Shown: positions 1-9,594, numbered from the stretch's first letter. The stretch: DNA of 64,000 bases from Actinomycetaceae bacterium (GCA_030540715.1 JAUNVQ010000004.1:69592-133591), one strand, 5' to 3'. Made by a program: numbers and translations. The notes: generated by a model from the sequence alone, not told the origin.

Positions 1-816
1 AACATTGAGTGACCATCCTGTGGGGTTAACAACCTCACCTTTATCATGCATCGCCGGGATTTTCGCAACGCTTTGTACAATCATTGCCAGCACTGTTGAC
101 GAGGCAATTCCAATCAGCAAAGCTCCTTGTATCTTTCGCACATGCAACACAATGATGACAACAAGACCGAAGAGGAATACTACCATCGGCCATCCGTCAA
201 ATGAACCATTAATACCAAGCTGAACTGGTGTTCCGCCTGGGCGAACAACTCCTGCGTTAATAAGACCGATAAAGGCAATGAAAAGGCCTATACCCACTGA
301 AATCGCAATCTTAAGTTGTGATGGTACCGCTTTAAATACAGCTTCACGAAAACCAGTTATCACAAGGATGGTGATCGCTACGCCCTCCCAAAAAATTAAT
401 CCCATTGCTTCTTGGAAGGTCAATCCCAAAAGGTCCTTATTGGCCAAGGTAAACGCCACTATCGCGTTAAGACCCATTCCAGAAGCCAAGGCCATCGGGA
501 AGTTTGCTACAACCCCCATAATTATGGTCATCACTCCACCAATAAGAGCTGTACCTGCAGCAATAGATGCTGGTGAGATATTATCTGGTGCCGCAACACC
601 CAGCACCGACGCATTCACTACCAAGATGTAGCTCATGGCAATAAAGGTTACTAGGCCACCGCGAATCTCACGTCCGATTGTGGTGGAACGCAACGACAAC
701 TGAAAATACCGGTCAAGAAAACTATCTGGCTCTTTTGTGGGGTGTTTCACCTGTGTCTTTGATGAAGATGAATGATGGATCTGATCCTTCTTCGTTTTGA
801 ATGCCCGCTTTTTCAC
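1..816 (-). CDS. NCS2/AzgA-type purine (guanine/hypoxanthine/adenine) permease, 3' end cut by window
   Basis: The frame runs from a GTG at 816 (an in-frame TAG lies just upstream) off the window edge, giving 272 codons. A basic cytoplasmic N-terminus of about 45 residues precedes hydrophobic segments. Recognisable family sequence includes RGGLVTFIAMSYILVVN, the MALASGMGLNAIVAF stretch and the FREAVFKAVP stretch, as in AzgA/PbuG/GhxP nucleobase:cation symporters of the cytoplasmic membrane. Those proteins import purine bases with protons; the exact base cannot be read from this fragment. It follows the DUF3027 gene on the same strand after 65 bp, so it may be the last gene of that operon. The Shine-Dalgarno is weak. 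The C-terminal half is outside the window. Confidence 0.85.
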   Translation of the reverse strand, partial: MKKRAFKTKKDQIHHSSSSKTQVKHPTKEPDSFLDRYFQLSLRSTTIGREIRGGLVTFIAMSYILVVNASVLGVAAPDNISPASIAAGTALIGGVMTIIMGVVANFPMALASGMGLNAIVAFTLANKDLLGLTFQEAMGLIFWEGVAITILVITGFREAVFKAVPSQLKIAISVGIGLFIAFIGLINAGVVRPGGTPVQLGINGSFDGWPMVVFLFGLVVIIVLHVRKIQGALLIGIASSTVLAMIVQSVAKIPAMHDKGEVVNPTGWSLNV

Positions 817-881
817 AAAAAATACCTACGCTTATCGCTCGAAGGGTTAAGGGACAGTCTTATCATGCAAGAAGTCGAGCC

Positions 882-1436
882 CTAGTGCAAATTTGCTGAG
901 GTAGGGGTTAATAACCTGTGAGCGTGCACAATCGCGTCGTTCATAGCCACAATATAGCCCGCATTTTTATAGGTTTGACAGCGACGTTTGCGGCGTCGCT
1001 GGCGTGTACGTGACGCATCTCTTTTATCGGAGGACGACGAAGCAGCTGCTTTGGTATCGCTGTCAGCCGGTACAGGTAATTCTTTTCCTGCCTCAATTTC
1101 TTCTTCAGAAAGACGTTCGGCCCACGGGATCCACGCTGGTGCCAAGAGGGCACCTTCCCCAGGAAGAAGATCGATTTCACAGACAGTTGCTTTACGGCCA
1201 TGTGGCACTCGCGCGAGCGTAGCCACCCAGCGCCAGTGAGCGTATCCGGGTTTAAGGCAGTCAAAACTATGGGTGACAAGACGCACATCGTCAGCTTCGG
1301 CTCCGATATAGTCACCGATTTCATCTGGCTGCGCAATAGGTGCTAAGGCTTCACGCGCTAAAGACACTGCCTCCGATAGCATCTTATCAAGCGCAAACGC
1401 GTTCTTTTTTCCCGCAGTCATTACCTTCTTCTTCAT
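882..1436 (-). CDS. DUF3027 family protein
   Basis: This 184-residue soluble protein has no signal peptide. The central block, around residues 40-110 (GDYIGAEADD, VTHSFDCLKPGY, HWRWVATLAR, LLPGEGALLAPAWIPWAERL), matches my memory of the actinobacterial DUF3027 family, whose function is unknown. Residues 125-155 form a low-complexity linker rich in Ala/Ser and then Arg/Lys (RTRQRRRKRRC), which could contact nucleic acid, but that is inference. The ATG directly abuts the TAA of the upstream cold-shock gene (TAAATG), so the two are probably translationally coupled. The same pairing of DUF3027 with a cold-shock protein is common in actinobacteria. It is somewhat shorter than many homologues. Confidence 0.8.
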   Translation of the reverse strand: MKKKVMTAGKKNAFALDKMLSEAVSLAREALAPIAQPDEIGDYIGAEADDVRLVTHSFDCLKPGYAHWRWVATLARVPHGRKATVCEIDLLPGEGALLAPAWIPWAERLSEEEIEAGKELPVPADSDTKAAASSSSDKRDASRTRQRRRKRRCQTYKNAGYIVAMNDAIVHAHRLLTPTSANLH

Positions 1437-1814
1437 TTATGCATCAAAATCGTTAGCAACAGCACGAAGAACCTGGGCAATTTTTGGCGAATTATCTGGG
1501 TATCGTCCACGACGCAGAGAATCAGAGGAATGATCCAGCATTTTTATCAGATCTTCAACTACCGCAACCATAGCTTGAGCTTTTCGTCGCTGCATTTTTG
1601 CCACTGATACCTGTGTGTGAACAATTGATACCTGCATGGCTTGAGGCCCTTTACGGCCATCAATTACCGAAAAATCTACACGCATTCCAGGCTGAGGAAT
1701 ATCATTGGGATCTTCAAGTGAAGAGGCATGTAAAAAGACCTCAGATCCGTCCTCTGCGGAAATAAAGCCGAACCCCTTGTCAGGATCGAACCATTTCACT
1801 TTTCCACTAGGCAC
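1437..1814 (-). CDS. Cold-shock-domain protein with C-terminal extension
   Basis: The protein has 125 residues starting at GTG 1814, chosen because AGGAGG lies 7-8 bases upstream and the cold-shock fold begins at once (VPSGKVKWFDPDKGFGFI). RNP-1 (KGFGFI) and RNP-2 (VFLHAS) are both intact, so it should bind single-stranded RNA or DNA. After the roughly 67-residue cold-shock domain comes a 55-residue, partly helical, Arg/Lys-rich extension absent from classical CspA proteins but seen in actinobacterial CspB-like proteins. The gene is the first of a likely operon with the DUF3027 gene and perhaps the purine permease. A longer frame opens upstream but has no ribosome-binding site. Confidence 0.88.
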   Translation of the reverse strand: MPSGKVKWFDPDKGFGFISAEDGSEVFLHASSLEDPNDIPQPGMRVDFSVIDGRKGPQAMQVSIVHTQVSVAKMQRRKAQAMVAVVEDLIKMLDHSSDSLRRGRYPDNSPKIAQVLRAVANDFDA

Positions 1815-2143
1815 GCCGCATCCTCCTGTTTCGCATGACTGTAACAATAGATGACTACATACTATCAGTTCTTTTTATGATCACTCATGCTGGTTCACTG
1901 ACGAAAAACAAAGAACGACCAACATTGTTCTATCGTCAGTTCGTATCCGAAGAATAGGCATCAAAATTGTTATATAAGTGACCAAAGTTGTTGATTATCT
2001 CCCCTTAGTGAAGAAATGTTGGCATACTGAAATGATAAAGAGCATGGAAACCTCTATGAATGTCCACGCGAATAAAAATACGAGTATGGCAAAATATAGA
2101 GTGATACGTCGATTGCTTGAACCGATCTCATTGGGAGGACGCC
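1815..2143. other. Divergent intergenic region
   Basis: About 330 bp separate the cold-shock gene (minus) from the first TPM gene (plus), so promoters for both should lie here. It is AT-rich. TTGTTATATAAG near 1967-1978 could contribute a -10 element for the plus-strand gene. GGGAGG at 2133-2138 is the ribosome-binding site for the GTG at 2144. No RNA gene or repeat was recognised. Confidence 0.5.
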
Positions 2144-4981
2144 GTGGGGAAAAGTTTTATCCTCAGAACCATTGCGATTATTTTTTCGCTAATGGCTATT
2201 TCAATACCTGCTTCAGCAGGAATTATCGCAGGTGAATCACCTGTTTATCACGGAGCTCATATTCGTAGTGAAGATCCTCCTAAAATTTCTGGTCAGATTT
2301 ATGATCCTCACAATAACCTTGCCGATAAAAAGGAAGAACTGACAAAACTTCTTCAAGAAGCAAAAGAAAAGGGTGTTCACGTCTATTTAGCACTTCCCGA
2401 TTCCTATGGTAGTGCCGAAGCTCCTGTTACTGCCCAAGAGTGGAATCAAAAAGCGTTAACAGCTTCTGGTGCACCTGCAGAATCTTACATGGTATCAATC
2501 ATTTCTGGCCCGACGTATTCATATTTTGCCAGCCCTAACTCTCAAGCTTCTTTATCTCTTGACCAGGTAAGAGAGCTGGCTCGAAAGCACTTGGTTCCCA
2601 ACCTTGCAGACGATAAAATCGGCGAAGCAACAATTGCATTCACCCAAGCTCTACTGGAGGAAACTGGTGCAAATTCTATCTTTTCTGCACTCCCCTTGTG
2701 GGCATGGGTTATTTTGGCAATCGGTTTACTGTGCATGCTTGCCGTCATGTTTTACGCTATCAGCGTACATCGTCAGGCTTCAGGGAAATCATCGAAAGAC
2801 AACGAGTCGAAACCACGGGCCCTACCTGATAAAGACATAATTGCTCGTGAACGTCAACAGGCAGAAGAAGACTATCGTCAGGCTCAAGAGCAGCTCCTTG
2901 CTCAACAGTTTACCGATTCTTACGAACCATCCCCTCTCGCATATGATAACCAGGGCGACCACGCACAAAATTCCACCATTGACGTTGACAATACAGATGA
3001 TCCCTCTGTTCTTGAGCAGACAGCAGCTAATCACACACCCCAAAAAGTTGATGAAGATGTACTGACACCACGTCAACAGCGCCAACGCGAACGAGCACGG
3101 AAGAAAGCTGAACGGAAACGCCTGAAAGAAGAAGCCTTGGAGCGTCGCCGTCAAGAACGTCACGAACGCGAAGAAGCGAAGCGACGGGCAAAAGAAGAAA
3201 AGTCGGCACAAAAGAAAGGCCTTGAAGGAAAGCCTGGTACTGCTGGTACTGAAGGCGATGCAACTTCTGTTGATCGCATGACCGTTGATCTGTCTCCTGC
3301 CCACACACACGTTGATACTCCCTCAGTTCTTAACGATTCTCTTAAAGTGACGCATGAGCAAGAACCAGCTGCAGACATACCTGTGATTGAGCCTGTAGCT
3401 GAACCTCACGGAGTTAATAAGACATTAGATACAGTTGATCATGACACTCAAATAGCTCCGGTAGGTATTGAAGACTCTTCCGTTAGTGCAGATCAGGAAA
3501 CTGAAACTCAAGAAATGCGCCTAGAAGATATGCGAGCATACGTTGCACAGACTTCTGAAGAAGACTCTACAGAAGCTGGACCTGACCTTGAAGAACCATC
3601 GGTATCAGCTGCACCGGAAATAGCAAATAATGCAGAAAATCTTTATCAGTTACGTCTTAGCGAAAAACAGGAACAGGAACAACGAGTCCGCGAGCAGCGC
3701 GAACGCGAGGAGGCCGAACGCCGCGCACGACAAGAAGCCGAACGCCGCGAACAAAAACGCGAAGAAGAATCTCGTCTACGTTTGGAAGCTGAACGGAAAG
3801 CTCAAGAGGAAGCACAACGAGCAGCCTACGAGCGTGAACGACAAGAAATCGCTGTGCGTCAACAAGCAGAACAGGAGGCCCAGGCCCATTTGGCACGCCA
3901 ACAAGCCAAGCGTGAGGCGTTGGCGCGTGGCCGTGAACAACAAGATGCCGCACATCGCGCTCATCAGGCTAAACGTTTTGCTACAGCCGATAACAAACCC
4001 TTATCTGCTCCAGCATCACCGGCCCGCGCACCGCAAAACCAAGATACACAGACAGCACAGCCGTCACCTCTGACACAGTTCACACGTCGTTTACGCGAAG
4101 CAGACGATATGATTCGACAATCCCGCAAAGACTTAGAGATCGCTCAGGGGCGTTTCGGAAAAGCTCATACAGCCCCATTCGCTGCGGCAATTGTTGAAGC
4201 CCATAACGCAGTACGCGCAGGCTTTGACGAATTTGCTCAAGCTCAGCTTGAATCACGCCCCGCCCAGGTTGGCACTGTCTTTGACACCATTGATGCCCCC
4301 CTCAAACAGCTTCGTTCTCAAGTGGAACAATTTGTGAAGATGCGCCACGAACAAACCTCTGTAAGCGATATCTCGGCTGATTTACGTCCACGCTTCAATT
4401 CCGCTCAGCGCATATTAAAGCAAGCTCGCGGTATTATTGCACGTTTATCTATCTCAACATCACCTGACCAGCTTCACCTCATTACAGCCGATGTTACCCA
4501 CGGTGAAAACCTACTAAAAGCAGCCGAACAAAAACTCACACAAGCTGAACAAGCTGACGAAGCTCACCAAGATGACAAAGTAACAACTTTGACACGACAA
4601 GCCGAACGCTGCATATTGGAAGCAACTGCAGCAGCACAACGCCTAGGCGATTATGATGCCTATGTCAGAGCTCAGCAGGTTCGTTTAGCATCACCTCAAG
4701 GTGATGATCTAGATTCTGTGCGTGCACGTTTAGAGAAAACACTGGAAGCTGTTATTTTGTATATGGCAACCGTTGATGATTTCATCGATATTCGTACGGG
4801 TCAAATCGGTGTTGCCGCGCGAACTATGCTTGTACAAGCAAATAATACACTCTCACGGGCAGATGACATTTATGACAGTGATCCTGTTCAGGCCCTTCAC
4901 TACGTTGAACAGGCAGAACAGCTTTCCATTCAGGCGCAACGTTTAGCCTCACAAGATGTCGAACGTCGAAACAAGAAATAA
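2144..4981 (+). CDS. TPM-domain membrane protein with long charged coiled coil
   Basis: The protein has 945 residues from GTG 2144, set by GGGAGG five bases upstream. A signal peptide (residues 1 to about 26, ending in ASA) precedes an extracytoplasmic TPM-like domain (about 45-170, with IYDPHNNLADKKEEL and the strand GVHVYLALPDS). One membrane span (about 183-207, PLWAWVILAIGLLCMLAVM) follows. The remaining roughly 730 cytoplasmic residues are highly charged and include two E/R/Q-rich stretches predicted as coiled coil (about 300-370 and 510-620), then a helical C-terminal domain. TPM (TLP18.3/Psb32/MOLO-1) domains are found beside PspA in many actinobacteria. A paralogous gene and pspA follow at once. 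A role in envelope-stress sensing or scaffolding is inferred from context only. Confidence 0.75.
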   Translation: MGKSFILRTIAIIFSLMAISIPASAGIIAGESPVYHGAHIRSEDPPKISGQIYDPHNNLADKKEELTKLLQEAKEKGVHVYLALPDSYGSAEAPVTAQEWNQKALTASGAPAESYMVSIISGPTYSYFASPNSQASLSLDQVRELARKHLVPNLADDKIGEATIAFTQALLEETGANSIFSALPLWAWVILAIGLLCMLAVMFYAISVHRQASGKSSKDNESKPRALPDKDIIARERQQAEEDYRQAQEQLLAQQFTDSYEPSPLAYDNQGDHAQNSTIDVDNTDDPSVLEQTAANHTPQKVDEDVLTPRQQRQRERARKKAERKRLKEEALERRRQERHEREEAKRRAKEEKSAQKKGLEGKPGTAGTEGDATSVDRMTVDLSPAHTHVDTPSVLNDSLKVTHEQEPAADIPVIEPVAEPHGVNKTLDTVDHDTQIAPVGIEDSSVSADQETETQEMRLEDMRAYVAQTSEEDSTEAGPDLEEPSVSAAPEIANNAENLYQLRLSEKQEQEQRVREQREREEAERRARQEAERREQKREEESRLRLEAERKAQEEAQRAAYERERQEIAVRQQAEQEAQAHLARQQAKREALARGREQQDAAHRAHQAKRFATADNKPLSAPASPARAPQNQDTQTAQPSPLTQFTRRLREADDMIRQSRKDLEIAQGRFGKAHTAPFAAAIVEAHNAVRAGFDEFAQAQLESRPAQVGTVFDTIDAPLKQLRSQVEQFVKMRHEQTSVSDISADLRPRFNSAQRILKQARGIIARLSISTSPDQLHLITADVTHGENLLKAAEQKLTQAEQADEAHQDDKVTTLTRQAERCILEATAAAQRLGDYDAYVRAQQVRLASPQGDDLDSVRARLEKTLEAVILYMATVDDFIDIRTGQIGVAARTMLVQANNTLSRADDIYDSDPVQALHYVEQAEQLSIQAQRLASQDVERRNKK

Positions 4982-4993
4982 GATGGATAATCA

Positions 4994-7060
4994 ATGAAAC
5001 TACCGCACTTCGCGTACACCAGGATGTGTGTGGAACTCATGGCGGCACTGCTTTTTGTCATTATATCGCCTGCGTCATCTTTTGCGATCACATACACCGA
5101 GGATCCGCCCTCTACAATGACACAGCGTGTGCACGACACCAGTGGAGTATTGAAAAATCTTGACGACCTTGATATGTATGCCCGTGAACGCTCTAACCAG
5201 CTTGTTGACCTGTACGCAGTATTTGCAAAAACTTTTGATGCCAAGGCCCCTCTGCAGTGGTGTAAGGAAACTCTGCACAATTCCGCTCGTTCTTCCCACT
5301 CGATGTACCTGGTAATAGCCGTCAATGACCGCAAGTATGCATTGTGTTATCGTGACGGCATTACTCTAAACAGTACTCAGGAAAATGCCATTAAAGACCC
5401 GGTTGAAAACTTACTTGCACAAGATAACTGGAATAAAGCTGTACTCACTTACCTTGATATAGCCCCCGACATTGTGGAAGGAACTCACACAGGAACGCAT
5501 CGCCCCTTGGAAGGTGACGGTTTGCTATCGGGAGTGAGTATAGCGCTACTCGTTTTTCTTCTTATCAGTGTGCCAGTTGCTATCGGTGCTGTACTGCTTT
5601 TTTCGCGTTCCCGCCAAAAAGCGTGGGCGACCCACAAAATTACCTTTGACGATGGCCGTACAGTTTATATGAACCCTCAATCGCAGCAGTATCATGACCA
5701 TGTTACCCAGCGCATCAATAAGGCCGGTGAATGGACTATGAAAGCGGATAATGCGGTACGCGCAGCAAAGGAAGATGCACAGTTTGCTTCACTGGAGTTT
5801 GGGGCCTCGGACTCTCAACGATTTCATGATGCACTTGAGCTTGCAGAACAGGCTTCCACCGATGCTTTTGACTGGTTTCACCGCGTGGAGGATGAACCTG
5901 ACTGGAAGAAAAAAGAAACATACGCCAATAACGCAATCAAGGCTGCCAAAGCAGCGATTGCACGTATTGAGGACGAAGAATCGGTTTTCCAAGAAAAACG
6001 AAAAGCAAAAAATGAAGCTGGCCAGATGCTACATCGTGCTCAGCACTATGCCCAAGAACTTGAAACAAAAACCAAACAGGCAAGCATTGAACTTGACTCG
6101 TTACGTGACGCATTTCAGCATCATGAACTTGATTCAATTGCCGATAATCCCGAGCGAGCACAACGTCTTATCGATAATGCGCATCGTACTATAGCCGATG
6201 GAATAAAGGCATGGGATGATGGTGATCATCGTCAAGCGGCTGATCTTCTAGAACTTTCACAACGTACACTCACTCAAGCCTCGATGATTATCGATTCAGT
6301 CATGAATGCACGGGAACATTTGTCTCATATCCGCCAGACGTTACTTCAAGCAATGTCATCGATTTCAGCAGATTTAGAGGACGTGTCAACCTTAGCCCCC
6401 AACGATCGACGCTTTGATGCCTATGTTCATGAAGCACGCCAGGCAATCAGCCAAGCTGAAAAAGCCAATGATGGGCAAGGCGATCCTCTTGCGGCCCTTG
6501 AACGTTTGACGATTGCCGAAAATACACTTGACACCGAATTGGAACCACTGCGTGAACAAGCTGTCACCGATCAGAAAAAACAAACGCGCATTGCTCAACT
6601 GCGTTCACAGGTTACATTAGAAATACAGCAAGCAAATAGCTACATATCAGCCAATCGTGGTGCTGTTGGTTCACATGCACGAATGTCTATTGCTAACGCG
6701 CAGCTTAGTGTAGAAGCTGCTGATAAATCAGACAATCTGGACTATGCCCTTCAGCAGCTAAACGAAGCTAGGTCGCAGGCTCGGATAGCTTTATCCCAAG
6801 CCCGTGATGATGTACAACGCTATCATTGGAACCCCAATGATAGGCCTCCCTACGGCGGCGGTACTACCTATGGTGGTTCGGGTATCGATATCGGGTCACT
6901 TGTCCTTGGAGGTCTTTTATTTGGAGGACGAGGTGGCGGATCCTCGTCCTGGGGTGGTTTCGGAAGCTCATCAGGTGGATTTTCAGGTGGTTTTGGGGGC
7001 GGTTCCTCTGGAAGTTTTGGAAATAGTGGTTTTGGGGGCGGTTCCTCTGGTAGTTTTTAA
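4994..7060 (+). CDS. TPM-domain membrane protein with coiled coil and Gly/Ser tail
   Basis: This 688-residue protein begins 12 bp after the preceding gene and shares its plan. It has a signal peptide (about 1-31), a TPM domain (about 40-165; RVHDTSGVLKNLDDL, MYLVIAVNDRKYALCY) and one membrane helix (about 179-204). A long helical cytoplasmic region (about 215-610) is rich in A, E and Q. The last 65 residues are almost purely Gly, Ser and Phe (GGFGGGSSGSF repeated), a tail typical of TPM-domain proteins in actinobacteria (often grouped with DUF5129, from memory). Ribosome-binding signal is only GATGGA. The two TPM genes plus pspA form an evident operon. Confidence 0.8.
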   Translation: MKLPHFAYTRMCVELMAALLFVIISPASSFAITYTEDPPSTMTQRVHDTSGVLKNLDDLDMYARERSNQLVDLYAVFAKTFDAKAPLQWCKETLHNSARSSHSMYLVIAVNDRKYALCYRDGITLNSTQENAIKDPVENLLAQDNWNKAVLTYLDIAPDIVEGTHTGTHRPLEGDGLLSGVSIALLVFLLISVPVAIGAVLLFSRSRQKAWATHKITFDDGRTVYMNPQSQQYHDHVTQRINKAGEWTMKADNAVRAAKEDAQFASLEFGASDSQRFHDALELAEQASTDAFDWFHRVEDEPDWKKKETYANNAIKAAKAAIARIEDEESVFQEKRKAKNEAGQMLHRAQHYAQELETKTKQASIELDSLRDAFQHHELDSIADNPERAQRLIDNAHRTIADGIKAWDDGDHRQAADLLELSQRTLTQASMIIDSVMNAREHLSHIRQTLLQAMSSISADLEDVSTLAPNDRRFDAYVHEARQAISQAEKANDGQGDPLAALERLTIAENTLDTELEPLREQAVTDQKKQTRIAQLRSQVTLEIQQANSYISANRGAVGSHARMSIANAQLSVEAADKSDNLDYALQQLNEARSQARIALSQARDDVQRYHWNPNDRPPYGGGTTYGGSGIDIGSLVLGGLLFGGRGGGSSSWGGFGSSSGGFSGGFGGGSSGSFGNSGFGGGSSGSF

Positions 7061-7092
7061 GATGACAGTTAACAAATGATGAGGAGACACCT

Positions 7093-7812
7093 ATGGCTGA
7101 AAAAGTCACAATTCTTGGCCGGATTAAACAACTGGTAAAGGCTAATATCAATGATCTGATTGATCGTGCCGAAGACCCACAAAAAATGATTGACCAGCTT
7201 ATTCGTGATTATACGAATAACATTGTTGAAGCCGAAACCGCTGTGGCCCAAGAAATTGGTTCATTGAAAATGGCACAAAAGGATCATGAGACCAATCAGC
7301 AAGCAGCCATTCAATGGGGTGAAAAAGCCCGTTTAGCCTCTACTCGTGCTGATGAAGCACGTAGACAAGGTGACTCTCAAGAAGCAGACAGGCTTGATAA
7401 CCTTGCAAAAGTTGCTTTGAAAAAGCAGATTGAACTTGAACAAGAAGTGAAGGAACAAGAGCCTTTACTCAAGGCTCGCGAAAACACTGCTCAGCAGCTT
7501 CGCGAGGGCCTCACACAGATGAAGACGAAACTTGAAGAACTGAAGATCAAACGCAACCAACTTGTTGCACGCCAACGTAGTGCAGAAACACAAAATCGTG
7601 TCACCGAAGCGATGAAAACCATTAATATCATGGATCCTACTTCGGAACTTTCACGTTTTGAAGAATCTGTTCGCAAAGAAGAAGCCCTGGCACAAGGCCG
7701 AGCAGAACTCTCAGCAGATTCTTTGGAGGCTCAGTTTGCAGAACTAGAAGCATCCGATGATGAACTTGAGATTGAACAACGTTTGGCTCAACTCAAATCA
7801 GAAAATAAGTAA
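7093..7812 (+). CDS. pspA: PspA/IM30 family phage-shock-type protein
   Basis: The 239-residue, nearly all-helical protein opens with ILGRIKQLVKANINDLIDRA and DPQKMIDQLIRDY, the typical start of PspA/Vipp1 proteins. An amphipathic N-terminal helix binds membrane, and the long central coiled coil (about 30-190) assembles ESCRT-III-like rods that protect stressed membranes. The C-terminal tail is very acidic (SDDELEIEQRL). GAGGAG precedes the ATG. The gene is the last of the TPM-TPM-pspA operon and is followed by a strong terminator. No PspC or ClgR/PspF regulator is visible nearby, so its control is unknown. Confidence 0.9.
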   Translation: MAEKVTILGRIKQLVKANINDLIDRAEDPQKMIDQLIRDYTNNIVEAETAVAQEIGSLKMAQKDHETNQQAAIQWGEKARLASTRADEARRQGDSQEADRLDNLAKVALKKQIELEQEVKEQEPLLKARENTAQQLREGLTQMKTKLEELKIKRNQLVARQRSAETQNRVTEAMKTINIMDPTSELSRFEESVRKEEALAQGRAELSADSLEAQFAELEASDDELEIEQRLAQLKSENK

Positions 7813-7829
7813 AATTTTCGATATCGTTG

Positions 7830-7866
7830 ATGGGTCAGCACATTTCATGTGCTGACCCATTTTTTA
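7830..7866 (+). terminator. Rho-independent terminator after pspA
   Basis: Perfect 13-bp inverted repeat ATGGGTCAGCACA / TGTGCTGACCCAT (7830-7842 and 7848-7860) with a 5-nt loop, followed by TTTTTAT. It lies 17 bp after the pspA stop and ends the TPM-pspA transcript. Confidence 0.92.
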
Positions 7867-7980
7867 TACCTTTCTATGGTGAGTAAACACTTGTTGCTAA
7901 GAAAAAACATAACATGTGGTGTAAATTATGGAATACTTACAAATACCATAGAAAAAAATACTATTTACTTTAGGTTTTCA

Positions 7981-8703
7981 ATGACTACTGATAATAATGC
8001 AACACCTTTTTCTGAGCCCATACCTACACCGCGCTCGATCCGCACTCAACGCCACATGCCATCCGAGAGCCCAGAGTCCTCTATACGGCAGCCTGTCTAC
8101 GGTGTTAATAAGCTTAATGCCCGCCCTATTGATACTTCAGGCGATCCTACGTATCTGATTATTGATGGCGAAAACATTGATGCCACGTTGGGGATGTCCG
8201 TGTTGGGACACCGGCCAGAACCTGATGAACGCCCCCGATGGGATAGAATTTTAGAGTTTGCCGACAACCAATGGACAGAAAATACTAGGCCACTGTTTTT
8301 TCTTAATGCATCATCAGGCCACATGCCAATGGGCTTTATTCAAGCTCTCATGGCTATGGAATATACACCCATTCCACTGTCTTCTGAAGCCGAAGAAGAT
8401 AAAGTTGTTGATATTGGGGTGCAGCGTACCCTACAAGCTATTATCGATCAGGGCTACGGAAATGTTTTGTTGGGAAGCCATGACGGTGATTTTCTTCCCC
8501 TTATCCGCGAGCTTTTGGACCAGGGACGCCACGTAGGTATCTTTTGTTTTGTAGAATTTCTTTCCTCACAAATTGCCGAACTTGTTGATGATGGTCTAGA
8601 GCTCTACGATCTCGAACATGATATTCACGCTTTCCAGGTTGCTCTACCCCGCCTGCATATTATTCCGCTTCACGAATTCAATCCCGTGGATTATTTGTCC
8701 TAG
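7981..8703 (+). CDS. NYN/PIN-like (LabA/DUF88) nuclease-fold protein
   Basis: The protein has 240 residues from ATG 7981; the longer upstream frame overlaps the terminator and has no ribosome-binding site. After a disordered 50-residue N-terminus, the NYN fold begins at YLIIDGENID. The acidic residues expected for the metal site are present at D62 (IDGEN), D144 (KVVDIG) and D168/D170 (GSHDGDF). NYN proteins are metal-dependent single-strand RNA nucleases related to PIN domains, and bacterial members act in RNA processing. The target here is unknown. The gene has its own AT-rich upstream region (7867-7980) and stands alone between the pspA terminator and the convergent FHA gene. Confidence 0.82.
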   Translation: MTTDNNATPFSEPIPTPRSIRTQRHMPSESPESSIRQPVYGVNKLNARPIDTSGDPTYLIIDGENIDATLGMSVLGHRPEPDERPRWDRILEFADNQWTENTRPLFFLNASSGHMPMGFIQALMAMEYTPIPLSSEAEEDKVVDIGVQRTLQAIIDQGYGNVLLGSHDGDFLPLIRELLDQGRHVGIFCFVEFLSSQIAELVDDGLELYDLEHDIHAFQVALPRLHIIPLHEFNPVDYLS

Positions 8704-8841
8704 CTATTGTATAAGGAACATTCGACATAGGTGCTCCTCATAGTGTGTACTATTCTTGGTGCATGAGCCTGTCTGCTCCAAGGCCTACCGGTTAACGTAA
8801 CTAACAGCAAAATGCTTTGCCCAGTCTAGATTTGTTTTCCT

Positions 8842-9594
8842 TCACTCGATTTCGACAGTGACGTGACGGTTTCCAAAATGAATCTGGCTGCCATTTTGAG
8901 CAATCAGACAATGCGTTGAAGTAGCTTTTTCACGTCGACCATCAGCAAAAACAACCCAGGTTCCGTTCGTGGAACGCAAATCAGTAACTTCAACTCCTTC
9001 CTCTACAGGGCGAAGAAGCGCGTGGATTTTTGACATGGATTTTGCAGTATCAACGATCTGTAGCGGTACAGCATCGGGATAATCATCTTTTCTTTTCGGA
9101 CGACGCCCTAAAATAACTGGCCCACTCAATGACTCAATATGGCCATCATCAAGGCGCAGGAGTGCATATATTGGTTGAGTACTCAATACTGTTGCGTCGT
9201 TGTCATCTTCATGAGAATCAACTTCAGCTGTTTGTTCTCCACCAGATTGAACCTGTTGTTGTCCATCGCTGGCAATAACAGTGGCAGCGGTGGTAACAGA
9301 TTGTTCTTCAGCGGTGAAAGTCATCTCCTGGACTGGACTTTGCTGTATATGTGGTGAGGCCACTTGAGAATCACCGAAGATCTGTTCAACATATGGCTGA
9401 GCGAGGACTTCCCAACTATTTGTTGCTGGATTCCACACAAGTGGTGGCATTACCTCGTTTTGTCCTGTTTGTGGATTAATACGTACCTGCGATGGATACA
9501 CCCACGCATTGACCAGGGGCGACCATATTGGCTCCTGTTCAGGTGTTGAGCCATTATTATTCACTGATTGACTGTAGTCAACGTTCATATCCAT
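8842..9594 (-). CDS. FHA-domain protein (last gene of kinase cluster)
   Basis: The protein has 250 residues. ATG 9594 was chosen because AGGAGG lies 8 bases upstream; a TTG at 9600 is too close to it. Residues 1-95 are Q/N/P-rich and include a repeated WxPxxNxW-like pattern (IWSPLVNAWV, LVWNPATNSWEV). The FHA fold occupies about residues 155-250, with LGRRPKR, MSKIHALL (usual SRxHA modified to SKIHA) and DLRSTNGTWV. FHA domains bind phosphothreonine, so a partner phosphorylated by the adjacent kinase is likely. It lies 66 bp downstream of the kinase gene, the only sizeable gap at the end of the operon. Confidence 0.88.
   Translation of the reverse strand: MDMNVDYSQSVNNNGSTPEQEPIWSPLVNAWVYPSQVRINPQTGQNEVMPPLVWNPATNSWEVLAQPYVEQIFGDSQVASPHIQQSPVQEMTFTAEEQSVTTAATVIASDGQQQVQSGGEQTAEVDSHEDDNDATVLSTQPIYALLRLDDGHIESLSGPVILGRRPKRKDDYPDAVPLQIVDTAKSMSKIHALLRPVEEGVEVTDLRSTNGTWVVFADGRREKATSTHCLIAQNGSQIHFGNRHVTVEIE

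Noticed and set aside
1978..2235. 85-residue open frame before the first TPM gene
   Set aside because: No ribosome-binding site, overlaps the real gene start in another frame, and composition is not protein-like.
3027..3310. Long minus-strand frames opposite the TPM gene
   Set aside because: They mirror the E/R/Q-rich coiled-coil coding sequence and lack any recognisable motif or start signal.
8704..8841. Possible tRNA or small RNA between the NYN and FHA genes
   Set aside because: No cloverleaf or conserved TTCGA loop could be formed; only weak short complementarity.
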